Shown here: one piece after another, positions 19,983 to 28,915 of the stretch
Numbering within the stretch: the first letter of the stretch is position 1
How the letters are laid out: every line of letters starts with the position of its first letter
Assembly: GCF_003002815.1 (NCBI RefSeq)
Contig: NZ_PVTF01000016.1
Location: 124,001-188,000 of the forward strand
Source of the DNA: Umezawaea tangerina
Lineage (GTDB): Bacteria > Actinomycetota > Actinomycetes > Mycobacteriales > Pseudonocardiaceae
Length of the DNA: 64,000 nucleotides
Direction: 5' to 3'
Translations under genes and position numbers: made by a program
Notes under the pieces: model-generated
The model's database searches: none
Seen by the model: the letters and a program-made list of their open reading frames with translations, nothing else
What the model was told of the DNA's origin: nothing

Positions 19983-20059
19983 GGCGCGAAGCGCCTGGGG
20001 CCTTGTCGGCGCCAGCCGATGCCCTGAAGTCAGGCGCAGCCTGATGCTGGCGAAGCCAG
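19983..20059. repeat. cluster of small hairpins with GAA or GCA triloops
   Basis: Three perfect short dyads follow one another: GGCGC-GAA-GCGCC (19983-19995), TCAGGC-GCA-GCCTGA (20030-20044) and CTGGC-GAA-GCCAG (20047-20059). The stems differ but the loop type is constant. With the tandem array before and the long palindrome after them, they fill the gap at 19777-20183, which has no credible gene. Confidence 0.7.
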
Positions 20060-20092
20060 ATCCCCTCCCGCCCCCGATACACAGCGCCCTCC

Positions 20093-20149
20093 TGCCTCAC
20101 CCCTGTTTGTCAAGACAGCTTCACCGTCTTGACAAACAGGGGTGAGGCA
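20093..20149. terminator. 24-bp perfect inverted repeat between convergent genes
   Basis: Arms at 20093-20116 and 20126-20149 are perfectly complementary over 24 bp around a 9-base loop (AGCTTCACC). The position, 35 bp after the helicase stop (minus strand) and at the end of the carboxypeptidase intergenic region, fits a bidirectional terminator. It is unusually long, and each arm contains TTGACA-like bases, so a protein-binding site cannot be excluded. Confidence 0.7.
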
Positions 20150-20183
20150 TTGAGACAATTGCGCGCCCGGGGGCTGGGCTTCG

Positions 20184-22163
20184 TCACCCCCCGAACTCCA
20201 CCATCCCCATCAACTCCCCAGGCACCTCCCCAACACACACCACCCCCAACCTCCGCACAGCCCGAGTCATCGCCACGTACAAATCACTCACACCAGTACG
20301 CCCACCCAGAATCCCCACCGGATCCACCACCAGCACCGAGTCGAACTCCAACCCCTTCGCCTCCCGAGCCGTCAGCACCACCCGACCCGGCAGCCCACGA
20401 CACAACTCCTCCACCACCCCGTCCGAAGCGACAACCGCCCCGTCGAACCGACCCACCCAACCCACCACCTCCCCCCTCTCCACCAACACCCGCCAAGGCA
20501 CCTCCCCACCAACCCGAACCGACCGAGGCACCACCACCCCCTCCCGATGCGCAGCGAGCACCGCCCCGGCCACCTCCATCACCTCCACCGGCGTCCGGTA
20601 GTTCACGCTCAACCCCGCCACCTCGAACCGCTTCCCCACGAACGGCCCCAACACCTCCCCCCACGACGACGCCCCCGACACGCTCCCCGTCTGCTCCAGA
20701 TCCCCCACCACGGTCATGAACCGACTGGGACACCGCCGCATCACCATCCGCCACTCCATCGCGGACAACTCCTGCGCCTCGTCCACCACCACATGCCCGA
20801 ACACCACCCGACCACCCCCGATCAACGCCTCCACCTCGTCCACCAAAGCCACATCAGCCGCACTCCAAGAAGCCTCGCTCCCCGAATCCCCACTCCAAGC
20901 ACCCCCACCCCCCACCACCTCCGCAGCCGACAACACCGGCCACACCCCCTCCAACACCTCCCTCAACCCCCCATCCGCCAACAACGAATCCCTCAACAAC
21001 CCCCGATCCACCTCATCCAGCAACGCCCGAGGCCCCAAGTCCTCCCCCACCACGACCCCCGCCGCCGCCAACCCCCTCAGATCCGCCGCGCTCAACCGCC
21101 CATCCGCGTCACCCCCGTCCAGCGCCTCACCCCCGTCGTCCAGCACCACCCCCTCCATCCCCTCCACCAACCGCCCGGCGAGCACCTCCACCACCTCCCG
21201 CTCGAACACCAACCGCCCCTGGTTGTGCGGCAGCCCCGACGCCTTCCCCTTCCCGACCGCCGCCTCCCACTCCGCGGGCGTCACCTCCAGCACCTGCCCT
21301 TCGAACTCCACGGCCACCGCGTGGTCGGGCACGACGACCCGCTCCCGCACCGCCGCGGCCAGCCGGGCGGCCATCCCGATCCGCCCCTTCGCCTCCGCGA
21401 CCTCCGGCGGGTCCACCCGGTCGACCACCAGGTCCGGCCGCAGCCCGACCACCGTGGACGTGACCACGCTGTTCTCGCCGAGTCCCGGCAGCACCTGCCC
21501 GATGTACTCCAGGAACACCCGGCTGGGTCCCACGACCAGCACGCCGCGACCCCGCAGGTGCTGGTGCCGGTACAGCAGGTAGGCGACCCGGTGCAGCGCC
21601 ACGGCGGTCTTCCCGGTCCCCGGTCCCCCTTGCACGACCAGCACGCCGCGGTTCTCGTCGCGGATGATCCGGTCCTGCTCGGCCCGCAGCGTCATCACGA
21701 CGTCCGGCATCCGCCCGGTCCGCTCCGCGGTCACCGCCGCCAGCAGCGCCGCCTCGCCGACCAGGACGTCCCCGTCCCCGCCGGACCCCAGCAGCTCGTC
21801 GTCCAGCGCCACGACCTCGCGGCCGCGCGTGGTGATGTGCCGCCGTCGCCGCACGCCCTCCGGCACCGCCGCGGTGGCCGTGTAGAACGGTTTCGCGACC
21901 GGCGCCCGCCAGTCCACCAGCAACGCCTCGTCGCCTTCGAACAGGCCCATCCGTCCGATGTGGACCCGACGCCCGTCGGCCATGTCCAGCCGTCCGAAGC
22001 ACAGCCCGTGCTCCACCGCGGCCAACCGCTCCACCTCGGCGCGCCGGACGGCGGCGGCGTCCGCGTCCTCGCTCCCCGCCAGCGCCCGTTCCCGCAGCGC
22101 GTCCACCCGCGCGTACAGCCCGGTCACGTGTTCCTGTTCGAGCTCGATCTCCCGATCGGTCAA
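20184..22163 (-). CDS. helD: HelD-like RNA polymerase-associated SF1 helicase
   Basis: 659 residues with UvrD/Rep-type motifs: GGPGTGKT (Walker A), VVVDEAQEL (Walker B), NYRTP, LTAREAKGLEFD and YVAMTRAVRRL. The N-terminus is a charged helical region (EIELEQEHVTGLYARVD) typical of HelD. That protein inserts into RNA polymerase and clears stalled or drug-bound complexes using ATP. The TTG start at 22163 follows GAGGGGG at a suitable distance; no ATG or GTG fits. The 3' half is extremely G-rich on the coding strand, unlike the 5' half, which gives the + strand here long C runs. An imperfect GAAGAA...TTCTTC dyad lies 52 bp upstream. Confidence 0.88.
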   Translation of the reverse strand: MTDREIELEQEHVTGLYARVDALRERALAGSEDADAAAVRRAEVERLAAVEHGLCFGRLDMADGRRVHIGRMGLFEGDEALLVDWRAPVAKPFYTATAAVPEGVRRRRHITTRGREVVALDDELLGSGGDGDVLVGEAALLAAVTAERTGRMPDVVMTLRAEQDRIIRDENRGVLVVQGGPGTGKTAVALHRVAYLLYRHQHLRGRGVLVVGPSRVFLEYIGQVLPGLGENSVVTSTVVGLRPDLVVDRVDPPEVAEAKGRIGMAARLAAAVRERVVVPDHAVAVEFEGQVLEVTPAEWEAAVGKGKASGLPHNQGRLVFEREVVEVLAGRLVEGMEGVVLDDGGEALDGGDADGRLSAADLRGLAAAGVVVGEDLGPRALLDEVDRGLLRDSLLADGGLREVLEGVWPVLSAAEVVGGGGAWSGDSGSEASWSAADVALVDEVEALIGGGRVVFGHVVVDEAQELSAMEWRMVMRRCPSRFMTVVGDLEQTGSVSGASSWGEVLGPFVGKRFEVAGLSVNYRTPVEVMEVAGAVLAAHREGVVVPRSVRVGGEVPWRVLVERGEVVGWVGRFDGAVVASDGVVEELCRGLPGRVVLTAREAKGLEFDSVLVVDPVGILGGRTGVSDLYVAMTRAVRRLGVVCVGEVPGELMGMVEFGG

Positions 22164-22305
22164 CTCCGCACACCCCCTCGTGATCGCAGCGCCAAGGGTG
22201 CGCGGCCAACCTGCGAAGAAACAGTCTTGTTCTTCCCGCCGCCGAGGACGCCACCGAAGCCGGTGTCGCGGTCGTGGGGCGATCGGGCCTTACGATCTCC
22301 TGCCT

Positions 22306-23556
22306 ATGCGGCAGGTCACCACCCGCGTTCGCGCGGGATACGCGATGGGCTCGTTCGTCACCGGCGCGTTCGGCACGGTTCCGGGGTTGCTGCTGCTGCC
22401 CTACCTGACCGACGGCCTCGCCGTCCCGGCCGCCGTCGCGGGTCTGCTGGTGCTCCTGCCGAAGGCCTGGGACGTGGTGTTCAACCCCGTCGCGGGCCGG
22501 ATCAGCGACCGGGCCGGGGTGCGCAGGCCGTTCCTGCTCGGCGGTGGCCTCGCGGTCGCCGTGCTGTTCGCCGCCCTGTTCGCGGGCGGGTCGGCGGTGT
22601 ACGTGGCCGCGGTGTTCCTGCTGTGCGCGACGGCGTACGCGTTCTTCCAGGTCCCGTACGTGGCGATGCTCGCCGAGATCACCGAGGACTACGACGAGCG
22701 CACCCGCCTGATGGCCTGGCGGATGGCGGTCCTGGCGCTGGCCATCCTGGTCAGCGGCGCGGGTGCCCCGGCCGTCCGCGACCTGACGGGCTACCCGGTC
22801 ATGGGCGTCTCCGTCGGTGTGCTCATCCTCCTCGGCACGCTGGTCACCTACCTGGGCACGGCCGGGGTCGCCGCGTCGACCAGGGTCACCACGGCCGCGA
22901 GCCCGCGCGAGCTGTGGGCCGTGGTGCGCGGGTCCAAGCCGTTCCGGTTGCTGCTCACCGTCTTCGTCGTCCAGGCCGTCGGGCTGGGCACGATGCTCGC
23001 GGGCGTCGACTACTTCGCCCGGCTCGTGCTCGGCGACTCGAAGTACCAGACGGTGCTGTTCGTCGGGTTCGTCGGACCGGCGCTGCTGGTCATGCCGCTG
23101 TGGCAGCGGGTCGGCGGCCGGTACGGCAAGCGGATCGGGCTCGTCGCCGCGTCGCTGCTGTTCGCGGTCGCGGTGGTCGGTCTCGGCGCGGCGCGGGTGC
23201 TGCCGGTCGGCGTGGTGATCGGGTTGATGGCGTTCGTCGGGGTCGGCTACGCGGGCATGCAGGTGTTCCCGCTGGCGATGCTGCCCGACGTGATCACCGC
23301 CGAGGAGCGGGCCAGCGGCTCCTCGCGCGCCGGGCTGTTCTCCGGTGTGTGGACGGCGGGGGAGACGTTCGGCCTGGCGCTCGGTCCTGGCGTGTACGGG
23401 CTGGTGCTCGCCCTGGGCGGGTACGAAGCCAGCACCGACGGCGCGGTTGTGCAGTCGTCGGGGGCCGTGTTGGCTGCGCTGGTCGGGTTCACGGCCATCC
23501 CGGCGGTGCTGGCCGTGGTCGCCCTGCCCCTGCTCAAGCGTGAGGAGCCCGTGTGA
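22306..23556 (+). CDS. MFS transporter of the GPH (glycoside-pentoside-hexuronide) type
   Basis: This 416-residue protein with about twelve membrane segments resembles MelB-like cation symporters: an N-terminal PYLTDGLAVPAAVAG, the loop FNPVAGRISDRAGVRRPF and AEITEDYDERTRL. The substrate is unknown. A TACGAT hexamer at 22291-22296, only nine bases before the ATG, suggests a leaderless or nearly leaderless mRNA, and no Shine-Dalgarno sequence is present. The last codons overlap the start of a PLP-dependent decarboxylase by 4 bp, so the two are coupled and the transporter probably moves the substrate or product of that enzyme. Confidence 0.85.
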   Translation: MRQVTTRVRAGYAMGSFVTGAFGTVPGLLLLPYLTDGLAVPAAVAGLLVLLPKAWDVVFNPVAGRISDRAGVRRPFLLGGGLAVAVLFAALFAGGSAVYVAAVFLLCATAYAFFQVPYVAMLAEITEDYDERTRLMAWRMAVLALAILVSGAGAPAVRDLTGYPVMGVSVGVLILLGTLVTYLGTAGVAASTRVTTAASPRELWAVVRGSKPFRLLLTVFVVQAVGLGTMLAGVDYFARLVLGDSKYQTVLFVGFVGPALLVMPLWQRVGGRYGKRIGLVAASLLFAVAVVGLGAARVLPVGVVIGLMAFVGVGYAGMQVFPLAMLPDVITAEERASGSSRAGLFSGVWTAGETFGLALGPGVYGLVLALGGYEASTDGAVVQSSGAVLAALVGFTAIPAVLAVVALPLLKREEPV

Positions 23557-24965
23557 ACGACGAGGTGCTGGACGAGCTGCGCGCGTTGCGCTCCGGCGAT
23601 CTGCCGACGCACGGCGGGCGCACGCTCGCCTACGTCTACGACAGCGCCGTGCCGGGCCTGGACGAGCTGGCGGCCTCGGCGCACGCGCTGGCGTCGTCGG
23701 TCAACGGGCTCGACCCGACCGCGTTCCCCAGCCTGCTGACGCTGGAGAACGACGTCGTGCGGATGGCCGCGGGGCTGCTCGGCGGCACCGCCGCGACCGT
23801 CGGCACGGTGACCTCCGGCGGCACCGAGTCGTGCCTGCTGGCGGTGGTCGCCGCCCGCGACTCCCGGCCCGACGTGGCCCGCCCGGCGATGGTGCTGCCC
23901 GCCACGGCGCACGCGGCGTTCCACAAGGCCGCGCACTACTTCGGCGTGCGGGCCGTCATGGTGCCGGTCGACCCGGAGACGTTCCGCGCCGACCCGGCCG
24001 CGATGGCCGCCGCCATCGACGACGACACCGTGCTCGTGGTGGCCAGCGCGCCCTCCTACGCGCACGGCGTGGTCGACCCGGTGACCGAGATCGCCGCTGC
24101 CGCCGCCGCGGCGGGCGTCCGGTGCCACGTGGACGCCTGCATCGGCGGCTGGGTGCTGCCGTACTTCCGCAGGCTCGGCGTCGAGCTGCCCCCGTTCGAC
24201 CTCACCGTAGAGGGCGTGACCAGCATGTCGGTCGACCTGCACAAGTACGCCTACTGCCCGAAGGGCACGTCGGTGCTGCTGCACGCGTCGGCGGACCTGC
24301 GGCGCCCGCAGTACTTCGCCAGCGCCGACTGGCCCGGCTACACGATGCTCAACCCCACCACCCAGTCCACCCGCTCGGGCGGGCCGCTGGCCGCGGCCTG
24401 GGCGGTCACCCGGCACCTCGGCGACGAGGGCTACCTGGGGCTGGCCGAGCGGACGCTCGGCGCGGTGCGGCTGATCCTGGACGGCATCGCGCGCATCGAC
24501 GGCCTGCGCGTGCTCGGCTCGCCGGACTCCACGCTGGTCGCCGTCACGGCGGACCGCGACGACTTCGACGTGTTCACCGTGGCCGACGAGATGAAGGCCC
24601 GGAACTGGTACGTGCAGCCCCAGTTCGCCCACGGCACCTCGCCCGCGAACCTGCACCTCACCGTCACCGCCGCCAACGCGGGCTCCGAGGCCGGACTGCT
24701 GGCCGACCTCGACGAGTCCGTCCGCGCCGCCGTGAAGGCCGGACCCGTCCCGGTGGCGCCCGAGGTCGTGGCCGCGATCAGGGCTCTCGACCCGGACGCG
24801 CTGACCCCGCAGGAGTTCGCCGGACTGCTCGCCGCGGCCGGGCTGGGCGGCGGCGACAGCGCGCTGCCGGAGCGGATGGCCCCGGTCAACGCCCTGCTCG
24901 CCGCCGCGAGCCCGCGCCTGCGGGAACGGCTGCTCGTCGAGTTCCTGGGCGTGCTCTACAGCTGA
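23553..24965 (+). CDS. PLP-dependent decarboxylase/lyase, sphingosine-1-phosphate-lyase or group II decarboxylase-like
   Basis: 470 residues, fold type I PLP enzyme. SGGTESCLLAV holds the cofactor phosphate, CHVDACIGGW carries the Asp that contacts the pyridine nitrogen, and K231 in DLHKYAYCPKG should form the Schiff base. The overall pattern is closest to sphingosine-1-phosphate lyase-like and glutamate-decarboxylase-like proteins; many bacterial members act on amino acids. The GTG start overlaps the transporter stop, implying a two-gene transport and metabolism unit. The exact substrate cannot be read from the sequence. Confidence 0.83.
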   Translation: MNDEVLDELRALRSGDLPTHGGRTLAYVYDSAVPGLDELAASAHALASSVNGLDPTAFPSLLTLENDVVRMAAGLLGGTAATVGTVTSGGTESCLLAVVAARDSRPDVARPAMVLPATAHAAFHKAAHYFGVRAVMVPVDPETFRADPAAMAAAIDDDTVLVVASAPSYAHGVVDPVTEIAAAAAAAGVRCHVDACIGGWVLPYFRRLGVELPPFDLTVEGVTSMSVDLHKYAYCPKGTSVLLHASADLRRPQYFASADWPGYTMLNPTTQSTRSGGPLAAAWAVTRHLGDEGYLGLAERTLGAVRLILDGIARIDGLRVLGSPDSTLVAVTADRDDFDVFTVADEMKARNWYVQPQFAHGTSPANLHLTVTAANAGSEAGLLADLDESVRAAVKAGPVPVAPEVVAAIRALDPDALTPQEFAGLLAAAGLGGGDSALPERMAPVNALLAAASPRLRERLLVEFLGVLYS

Positions 24966-24968
24966 GGG

Positions 24969-26372
24969 TCAGCGCTGCTGGGCGCGCACCCACCGCTCCA
25001 GCTCGTCCGGCGCGGTGGGCAGGGCGGTGGACAGCACCTGGACGCCACCCTCGCGCACGACCACGTTGTCCTCGATGCGGACGCCGATGCCGCGCAGCTC
25101 CGGCGGCACCGTCTCGTCGTTGGGGTGGAAGTACAGGCCGGGCTCCACGGCCAGCGCCATCCCGACCTCCAGCGGCCCGTCGTGGTAGGCCTCGGCGCGG
25201 GAGTTCGCGCAGTCGTGCACGTCCAGGCCGAGGAAGTGGCCGACGCCGCACACGATGTAGCGGCGGTGCTGCTGCCCGTCCTGCGACAGCGCCTCGTCCA
25301 CCGACACCGACAGCAGGCCCCAGTCGTGCAGGCCCTCGGCCAGCACCCGCATCGCCGCGTGGTGGAACGCCCGGTAGTCCGCGCCCGGCCGCACGGCGGC
25401 CAGCGCGTCGACCTGCGCGCGGGCCACCAGGTCGTACACCCGGCGCTGCTCGGTGCTGTACTCGCCGGAGATCGGCAGCGTGCGGGTGATGTCGGCGGTG
25501 TAGAGCGTGTCGACCTCCACGCCCGCGTCCAGCAGCAGCACGGCGTCCTCGGGCACCGGACCGTTGTTGCGCACCCAGTGCAGCACCGGCGCGTGCGGAC
25601 CGGCAGCCACGATCGAGGCGTACCCCGGCCCGTTGCCGCTGGTGCGCGCCCTGCGGTCGAACGTGCCCTCCAGCCAGCGCTCGCCGCCGCCCTTCACGGC
25701 GGTGGGCAGCTCGGCCGCGACCTCGGCGAACCCGACGGCGGTGGCGTCCACGGCCCGCTGGAGCTGCCCCACCTCCCAGTCGTCCTTGATCCGCCGCAGC
25801 TCTGCCAGCGTCCAGCGCAGCTCGGCGGTGTTCGCGCCGCTCGCGAGCGCGTCGAGCAGCGGGTCCGTGCCGTGGGCGGAGAACACCTCGGGCAGCCGCC
25901 CGCGCAACGCCGACGCGAGCTGGTCGATCGGACGGCAGCGCAGGCCCAGCGCCGCGGACCAGTCGGCCAGTCCGGGCACCGGCCCGATCCACAGCTCGCC
26001 GTCGCGCGCGCTGGCGAAGAAGTCGGGGTCCTCCGGCCCGGCGGGCTCGTGCAGGAACAGCTCGGCCTCGCCGTCGCGCATCACCAGCACCGCGCCCTCG
26101 GCCGAGCAGCCGGTCAGCCAGGAGAAGTCGCTGTCCGGCCGGAACCCGTAGTCGCTGTCGTTCGCCCGCACCGGCGCCCACCCGGACGCGACGGCGATCC
26201 GCCGCCCCGGCAGCGCCGCGGCGAGCCTGGCCCGGTGGTCGGCGGCGGCGCGGGCGGCGCCCTCGGGGAGCCGGACGGCGCGGTCGGCCGCGCCCCACCC
26301 CCTCCGGACGTCCTCGCGGAAACCGGTGGCGTCGACGAGCTTGCTCGGGTCACGGCGGGCGGGTCGGGTCAT
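24969..26372 (-). CDS. pepP: Xaa-Pro aminopeptidase (M24B)
   Basis: A 467-residue pita-bread metallopeptidase that removes the N-terminal residue before proline. It has an N-terminal creatinase-like domain (DYGFRPDSDFSWLTG) and the metal ligands in LLLDAGVEVDTLYTADITR (two Asp), VGHFLGLDVHD (His), AVEPGLYF (Glu) and GVRIEDNVVV (Glu). The ATG at 26372 has AGGGGG about seven bases upstream. It converges with the PLP enzyme with only three bases between the two stop codons, so the genes share their 3' boundary. Confidence 0.93.
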   Translation of the reverse strand: MTRPARRDPSKLVDATGFREDVRRGWGAADRAVRLPEGAARAAADHRARLAAALPGRRIAVASGWAPVRANDSDYGFRPDSDFSWLTGCSAEGAVLVMRDGEAELFLHEPAGPEDPDFFASARDGELWIGPVPGLADWSAALGLRCRPIDQLASALRGRLPEVFSAHGTDPLLDALASGANTAELRWTLAELRRIKDDWEVGQLQRAVDATAVGFAEVAAELPTAVKGGGERWLEGTFDRRARTSGNGPGYASIVAAGPHAPVLHWVRNNGPVPEDAVLLLDAGVEVDTLYTADITRTLPISGEYSTEQRRVYDLVARAQVDALAAVRPGADYRAFHHAAMRVLAEGLHDWGLLSVSVDEALSQDGQQHRRYIVCGVGHFLGLDVHDCANSRAEAYHDGPLEVGMALAVEPGLYFHPNDETVPPELRGIGVRIEDNVVVREGGVQVLSTALPTAPDELERWVRAQQR

Positions 26373-26462
26373 GCGGCTATCCCCCTGATGGCGACGGGTG
26401 CGGTCGCCACGACTGTGCCATCCGGACGGTGTCCGCCGCACCCTCCGGTAGGGTCGGCCGCC

Positions 26463-27317
26463 GTGATCACCGGCACGGTCGCGGTCGACGGCGGCGAGCT
26501 GGCCTACGACGTCCGCGGCGACGGCAGCCCCGTCGTGCTGCTGCACGGCGGCTACCTGTCCCGTGCGATGTGGGACGCGCAGGCCGACGTGCTCGCCCGC
26601 GACCACACCGTCATCCGCTACGACGCCCGCGGCCACGGCGGGTCGTCCACGCCCACGGGACCGTTCGCCCACCACGAGGACCTGCGCCTGCTCCTCGCGG
26701 GTCTCGACGTGCCGCGCGCGTCGCTGGTGGGCATGTCGCTGGGCGGGCTCACGGCGCTCGACCTCGCCATCGCGCGCCCCGACCTGGTCGACCGGCTGGT
26801 GCTGGTCGGGTCGGGGATCAGCGGGATGGTGTTCCGCGACCCGTTCGTCCTGGAGCACATGGGCGGGTTCGGCGCGGCGGGAGGTGTCGACGGCCGGGTC
26901 GAGCTCGTGCTGCGGACGTGGGTCGACGGCCCGCACCGGTCCCCGGACGAGGTCGACCCCGCCGTGCGGGAGCGGTGCCGCGAGGTGGTGCTGGACAACT
27001 TCGTCCGGCACCGCGCGGCGCCGAAGCCCTCGACCCCGTTCGGCGCGGTCGGGCGCGTCGCCGAGCTGGCCGCCCCGACCCTGCTGCTCGTCGGCGCCCT
27101 GGACTCCTCCGACATCCACGGCGCCGCCGACCTCGTGGCCCGCGAGGCACCCGCCGCGCGCAAGGTGGTGGTCCCCGGCGCGGGCCACCTGGTGAACCTG
27201 GACCGCCCCGCCGAGTTCGACCGCCTGGTCGTGGACTTCCTCAGCCGACCAGGCGCCGCGCGGCCAGCTCGGTGGCCTCGTGCAGCGGGGTCGTGCCCGC
27301 CTCCGCCGCGGCCGTGA
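26463..27317 (+). CDS. alpha/beta hydrolase
   Basis: 284 residues, cytoplasmic. The oxyanion segment is VVLLHGGYLS, the nucleophile elbow is GMSLGG, the acid is in LLVGALDSSDI and the His in GAGHLVNLDRP. The substrate is unknown. GTG at 26463 follows a TAGGGT hexamer by eight bases, so the transcript is probably leaderless. The family normally ends shortly after the strand read here as VVDFLS; this protein continues about 25 Pro/Arg/Ala-rich residues into the 3' end of the opposing dehydrogenase gene, which looks like a lost stop codon. No obvious partner gene. Confidence 0.85.
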   Translation: MITGTVAVDGGELAYDVRGDGSPVVLLHGGYLSRAMWDAQADVLARDHTVIRYDARGHGGSSTPTGPFAHHEDLRLLLAGLDVPRASLVGMSLGGLTALDLAIARPDLVDRLVLVGSGISGMVFRDPFVLEHMGGFGAAGGVDGRVELVLRTWVDGPHRSPDEVDPAVRERCREVVLDNFVRHRAAPKPSTPFGAVGRVAELAAPTLLLVGALDSSDIHGAADLVAREAPAARKVVVPGAGHLVNLDRPAEFDRLVVDFLSRPGAARPARWPRAAGSCPPPPRP

Positions 27318-28269
27318 GGATCTGCTCCACGGTCGCGCCGATCGTCTTCACCCGCTCGATCGCGGCGTCGTGGGACAGGCCGTCGAACTCGCGGCCGAGC
27401 GTGTAGACGATGCCGCCCGCGCTGGCCACGTAGTCCGGCACCCAGGTGATGCCCCTGCCCGCCAGGTCGGCGGCCACCGAGTCGTCGGTGAGCTGGTTGT
27501 TGGCCGGGCCGACGACCAGCGCGGTGTCCAGCCGCGCGACGGAGTCCGGGTCCAGCACCCCGCCGACGGCGGCGGGGACGACGATGTCCGCGCTCGTGGA
27601 CAGCGCCCGGTCCGGGTCGACCCACTCCAGGCCCTGCTCGCCCGCGGCCCGGCGCCTGCTCCCGTCGACGTCGGACACCACGACCCGCGCGCCCGCCTTG
27701 GCCAGCGAGGCCGCGAGGAGCGTGCCCACCGAGCCGAACCCGGCGATCACGACCCGGCGGCGCGCGAGGTCGGTCGAGCCGAACACCGCGCCCGCCGCCG
27801 CGACCATGGCCGCGTGCACGCCCACGGCGGTCGGGCCGCTGGAGGAGCCGGTGCCGCCGTGCGCCTCGGGCAGGCAGAACGCGTGCGGCGTGACCCCGCG
27901 CAGCACCAGCATGTCCTCCGGGCCGGTCCCGACGTCCGGGCCCGCGAGGTAGGAGCCGTCGAAGGAGTCGATCAGGTCGGCGTGGTCGAGCAGCACGTCG
28001 TGCCGCAGCTCCGGGGTCAGGACGGTGCCCTCCTCCAGTGCGATCACGCTCTTGGCACCGCCGAACGGCACGCCCGCCACCGCGCACTTGTCCGTCATCG
28101 CCCGCGACAGCCGCAGCACGTCGTCGACCGCCGCGCCCAGGTCCGGGTACGCCTTCATCCTGCAGCCGCCGACCGCGGGACCGAGCACCCGCGAGTGGAC
28201 GGCGACCATCGTGGTGACGCCGGACCGGCGGCCGCGGCGCACGACCAGGTCCTCGTGATTCCACTTCAA
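27241..28269 (-). CDS. leucine/valine-type amino acid dehydrogenase
   Basis: A 342-residue Glu/Leu/Phe/Val dehydrogenase that interconverts branched-chain amino acids and 2-oxo acids with NAD(H). The substrate part has VGGCRMKAYPD and VPFGGAKSV (catalytic Lys). The Rossmann part has VVIAGFGSVG and a D in VVVSDVDGS; GPANNQLTD and YVASAGGI are family segments. A TTG start at 28269 has AAGGAGA six bases upstream; an ATG at 28299 is in frame but has no ribosome-binding site. The gene diverges from an Lrp-type regulator, the standard arrangement for control by branched-chain amino acids. Its 3' end overlaps the hydrolase gene by 77 bp. Confidence 0.9.
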   Translation of the reverse strand: MKWNHEDLVVRRGRRSGVTTMVAVHSRVLGPAVGGCRMKAYPDLGAAVDDVLRLSRAMTDKCAVAGVPFGGAKSVIALEEGTVLTPELRHDVLLDHADLIDSFDGSYLAGPDVGTGPEDMLVLRGVTPHAFCLPEAHGGTGSSSGPTAVGVHAAMVAAAGAVFGSTDLARRRVVIAGFGSVGTLLAASLAKAGARVVVSDVDGSRRRAAGEQGLEWVDPDRALSTSADIVVPAAVGGVLDPDSVARLDTALVVGPANNQLTDDSVAADLAGRGITWVPDYVASAGGIVYTLGREFDGLSHDAAIERVKTIGATVEQILTAAAEAGTTPLHEATELAARRLVG

Positions 28270-28341
28270 GGGGCTCTCCTTGGACGATGAACGGGTCATG
28301 TCCCAGAAGTTAGGGTGAAGCCCAGCCCGATGGGGGCGGTC

Positions 28342-28356
28342 CCGAACGAAGTTCGG
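28342..28356. promoter_or_regulatory. dyad between the divergent dehydrogenase and Lrp genes
   Basis: CCGAAC-GAA-GTTCGG is a perfect 6-bp dyad about 25 bp before the Lrp start and about 75 bp before the dehydrogenase start. It is a fair candidate for the Lrp-type operator. The GAA centre also matches the small hairpins seen elsewhere in the window. Confidence 0.45.
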
Positions 28357-28378
28357 CGCAGCGAGGTGGGAGCAGCCC

Positions 28379-28861
28379 GTGGATGAACTTGATTCGGCGA
28401 TCGTCCGCCACCTCCAGGAGGACGCTCGGCAGTCCAACCGCGACATCGCCCGCAAGGTCGGCATCGCGCCGTCCACGTGCCTGGAGCGGACCCGGCTGCT
28501 GCGCGAGCGCGGCGTCATCCGGGGCTACCACGCCGACATCGACCTGCCGAGCCTCAACCGCGGCGTGCAGGCCATCGTCTCGGCGCAGGTCCGCCCGTTG
28601 AGCCGGGTCGTCATCGACGCGTTCCAGCGCTCGCTCGGCGAGCTGCCGGAGGTCATGTCGGTGTTCGTCACCGCGGGCAGCGACGACTTCCTGATCCACG
28701 TGAGCGTGCGCGACATCGACCACCTGCACGCGTTCCTGGCCGACCGGCTGGCCGTGCGCAAGGAGGTGGTCGGGTTCCGCAGCTCGATCATCTTCCGGCA
28801 CATCCACCGCACCGTGCTGGAACCCCTGCCGGACAACGGGAAGAGCCCCGGACCGCGTTAG
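28379..28861 (+). CDS. Lrp/AsnC family transcriptional regulator
   Basis: 160 residues: an N-terminal winged helix-turn-helix (LDSAIVRHLQEDARQSNRDI, then VGIAPSTCLERTRLL) and a C-terminal RAM ligand-binding domain (VFVTAGSDDFLIHVSVRDID). Lrp proteins form octamers or dimers that sense amino acids. Divergence from the Leu-type dehydrogenase suggests local control of that gene and of itself. GTG at 28379 has GGGAG a few bases upstream. The stop codon lies inside a terminator hairpin. Confidence 0.93.
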   Translation: MDELDSAIVRHLQEDARQSNRDIARKVGIAPSTCLERTRLLRERGVIRGYHADIDLPSLNRGVQAIVSAQVRPLSRVVIDAFQRSLGELPEVMSVFVTAGSDDFLIHVSVRDIDHLHAFLADRLAVRKEVVGFRSSIIFRHIHRTVLEPLPDNGKSPGPR

Positions 28862-28872
28862 GTCCGGGGCTC
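28843..28872. terminator. bidirectional terminator overlapping the Lrp stop codon
   Basis: A perfect 12-bp stem (28843-28854 with 28861-28872, GAGCCCCGGACC arm) with a 6-base loop. The Lrp stop TAG occupies loop and stem bases 28859-28861. The protease gene converges from the other side with its stop 44 bp away. Confidence 0.8.
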
Positions 28873-28915
28873 CTCCGACTCGGTGTCCGGCCCGACAGGG
28901 GAGGGGCCGGGGAGG

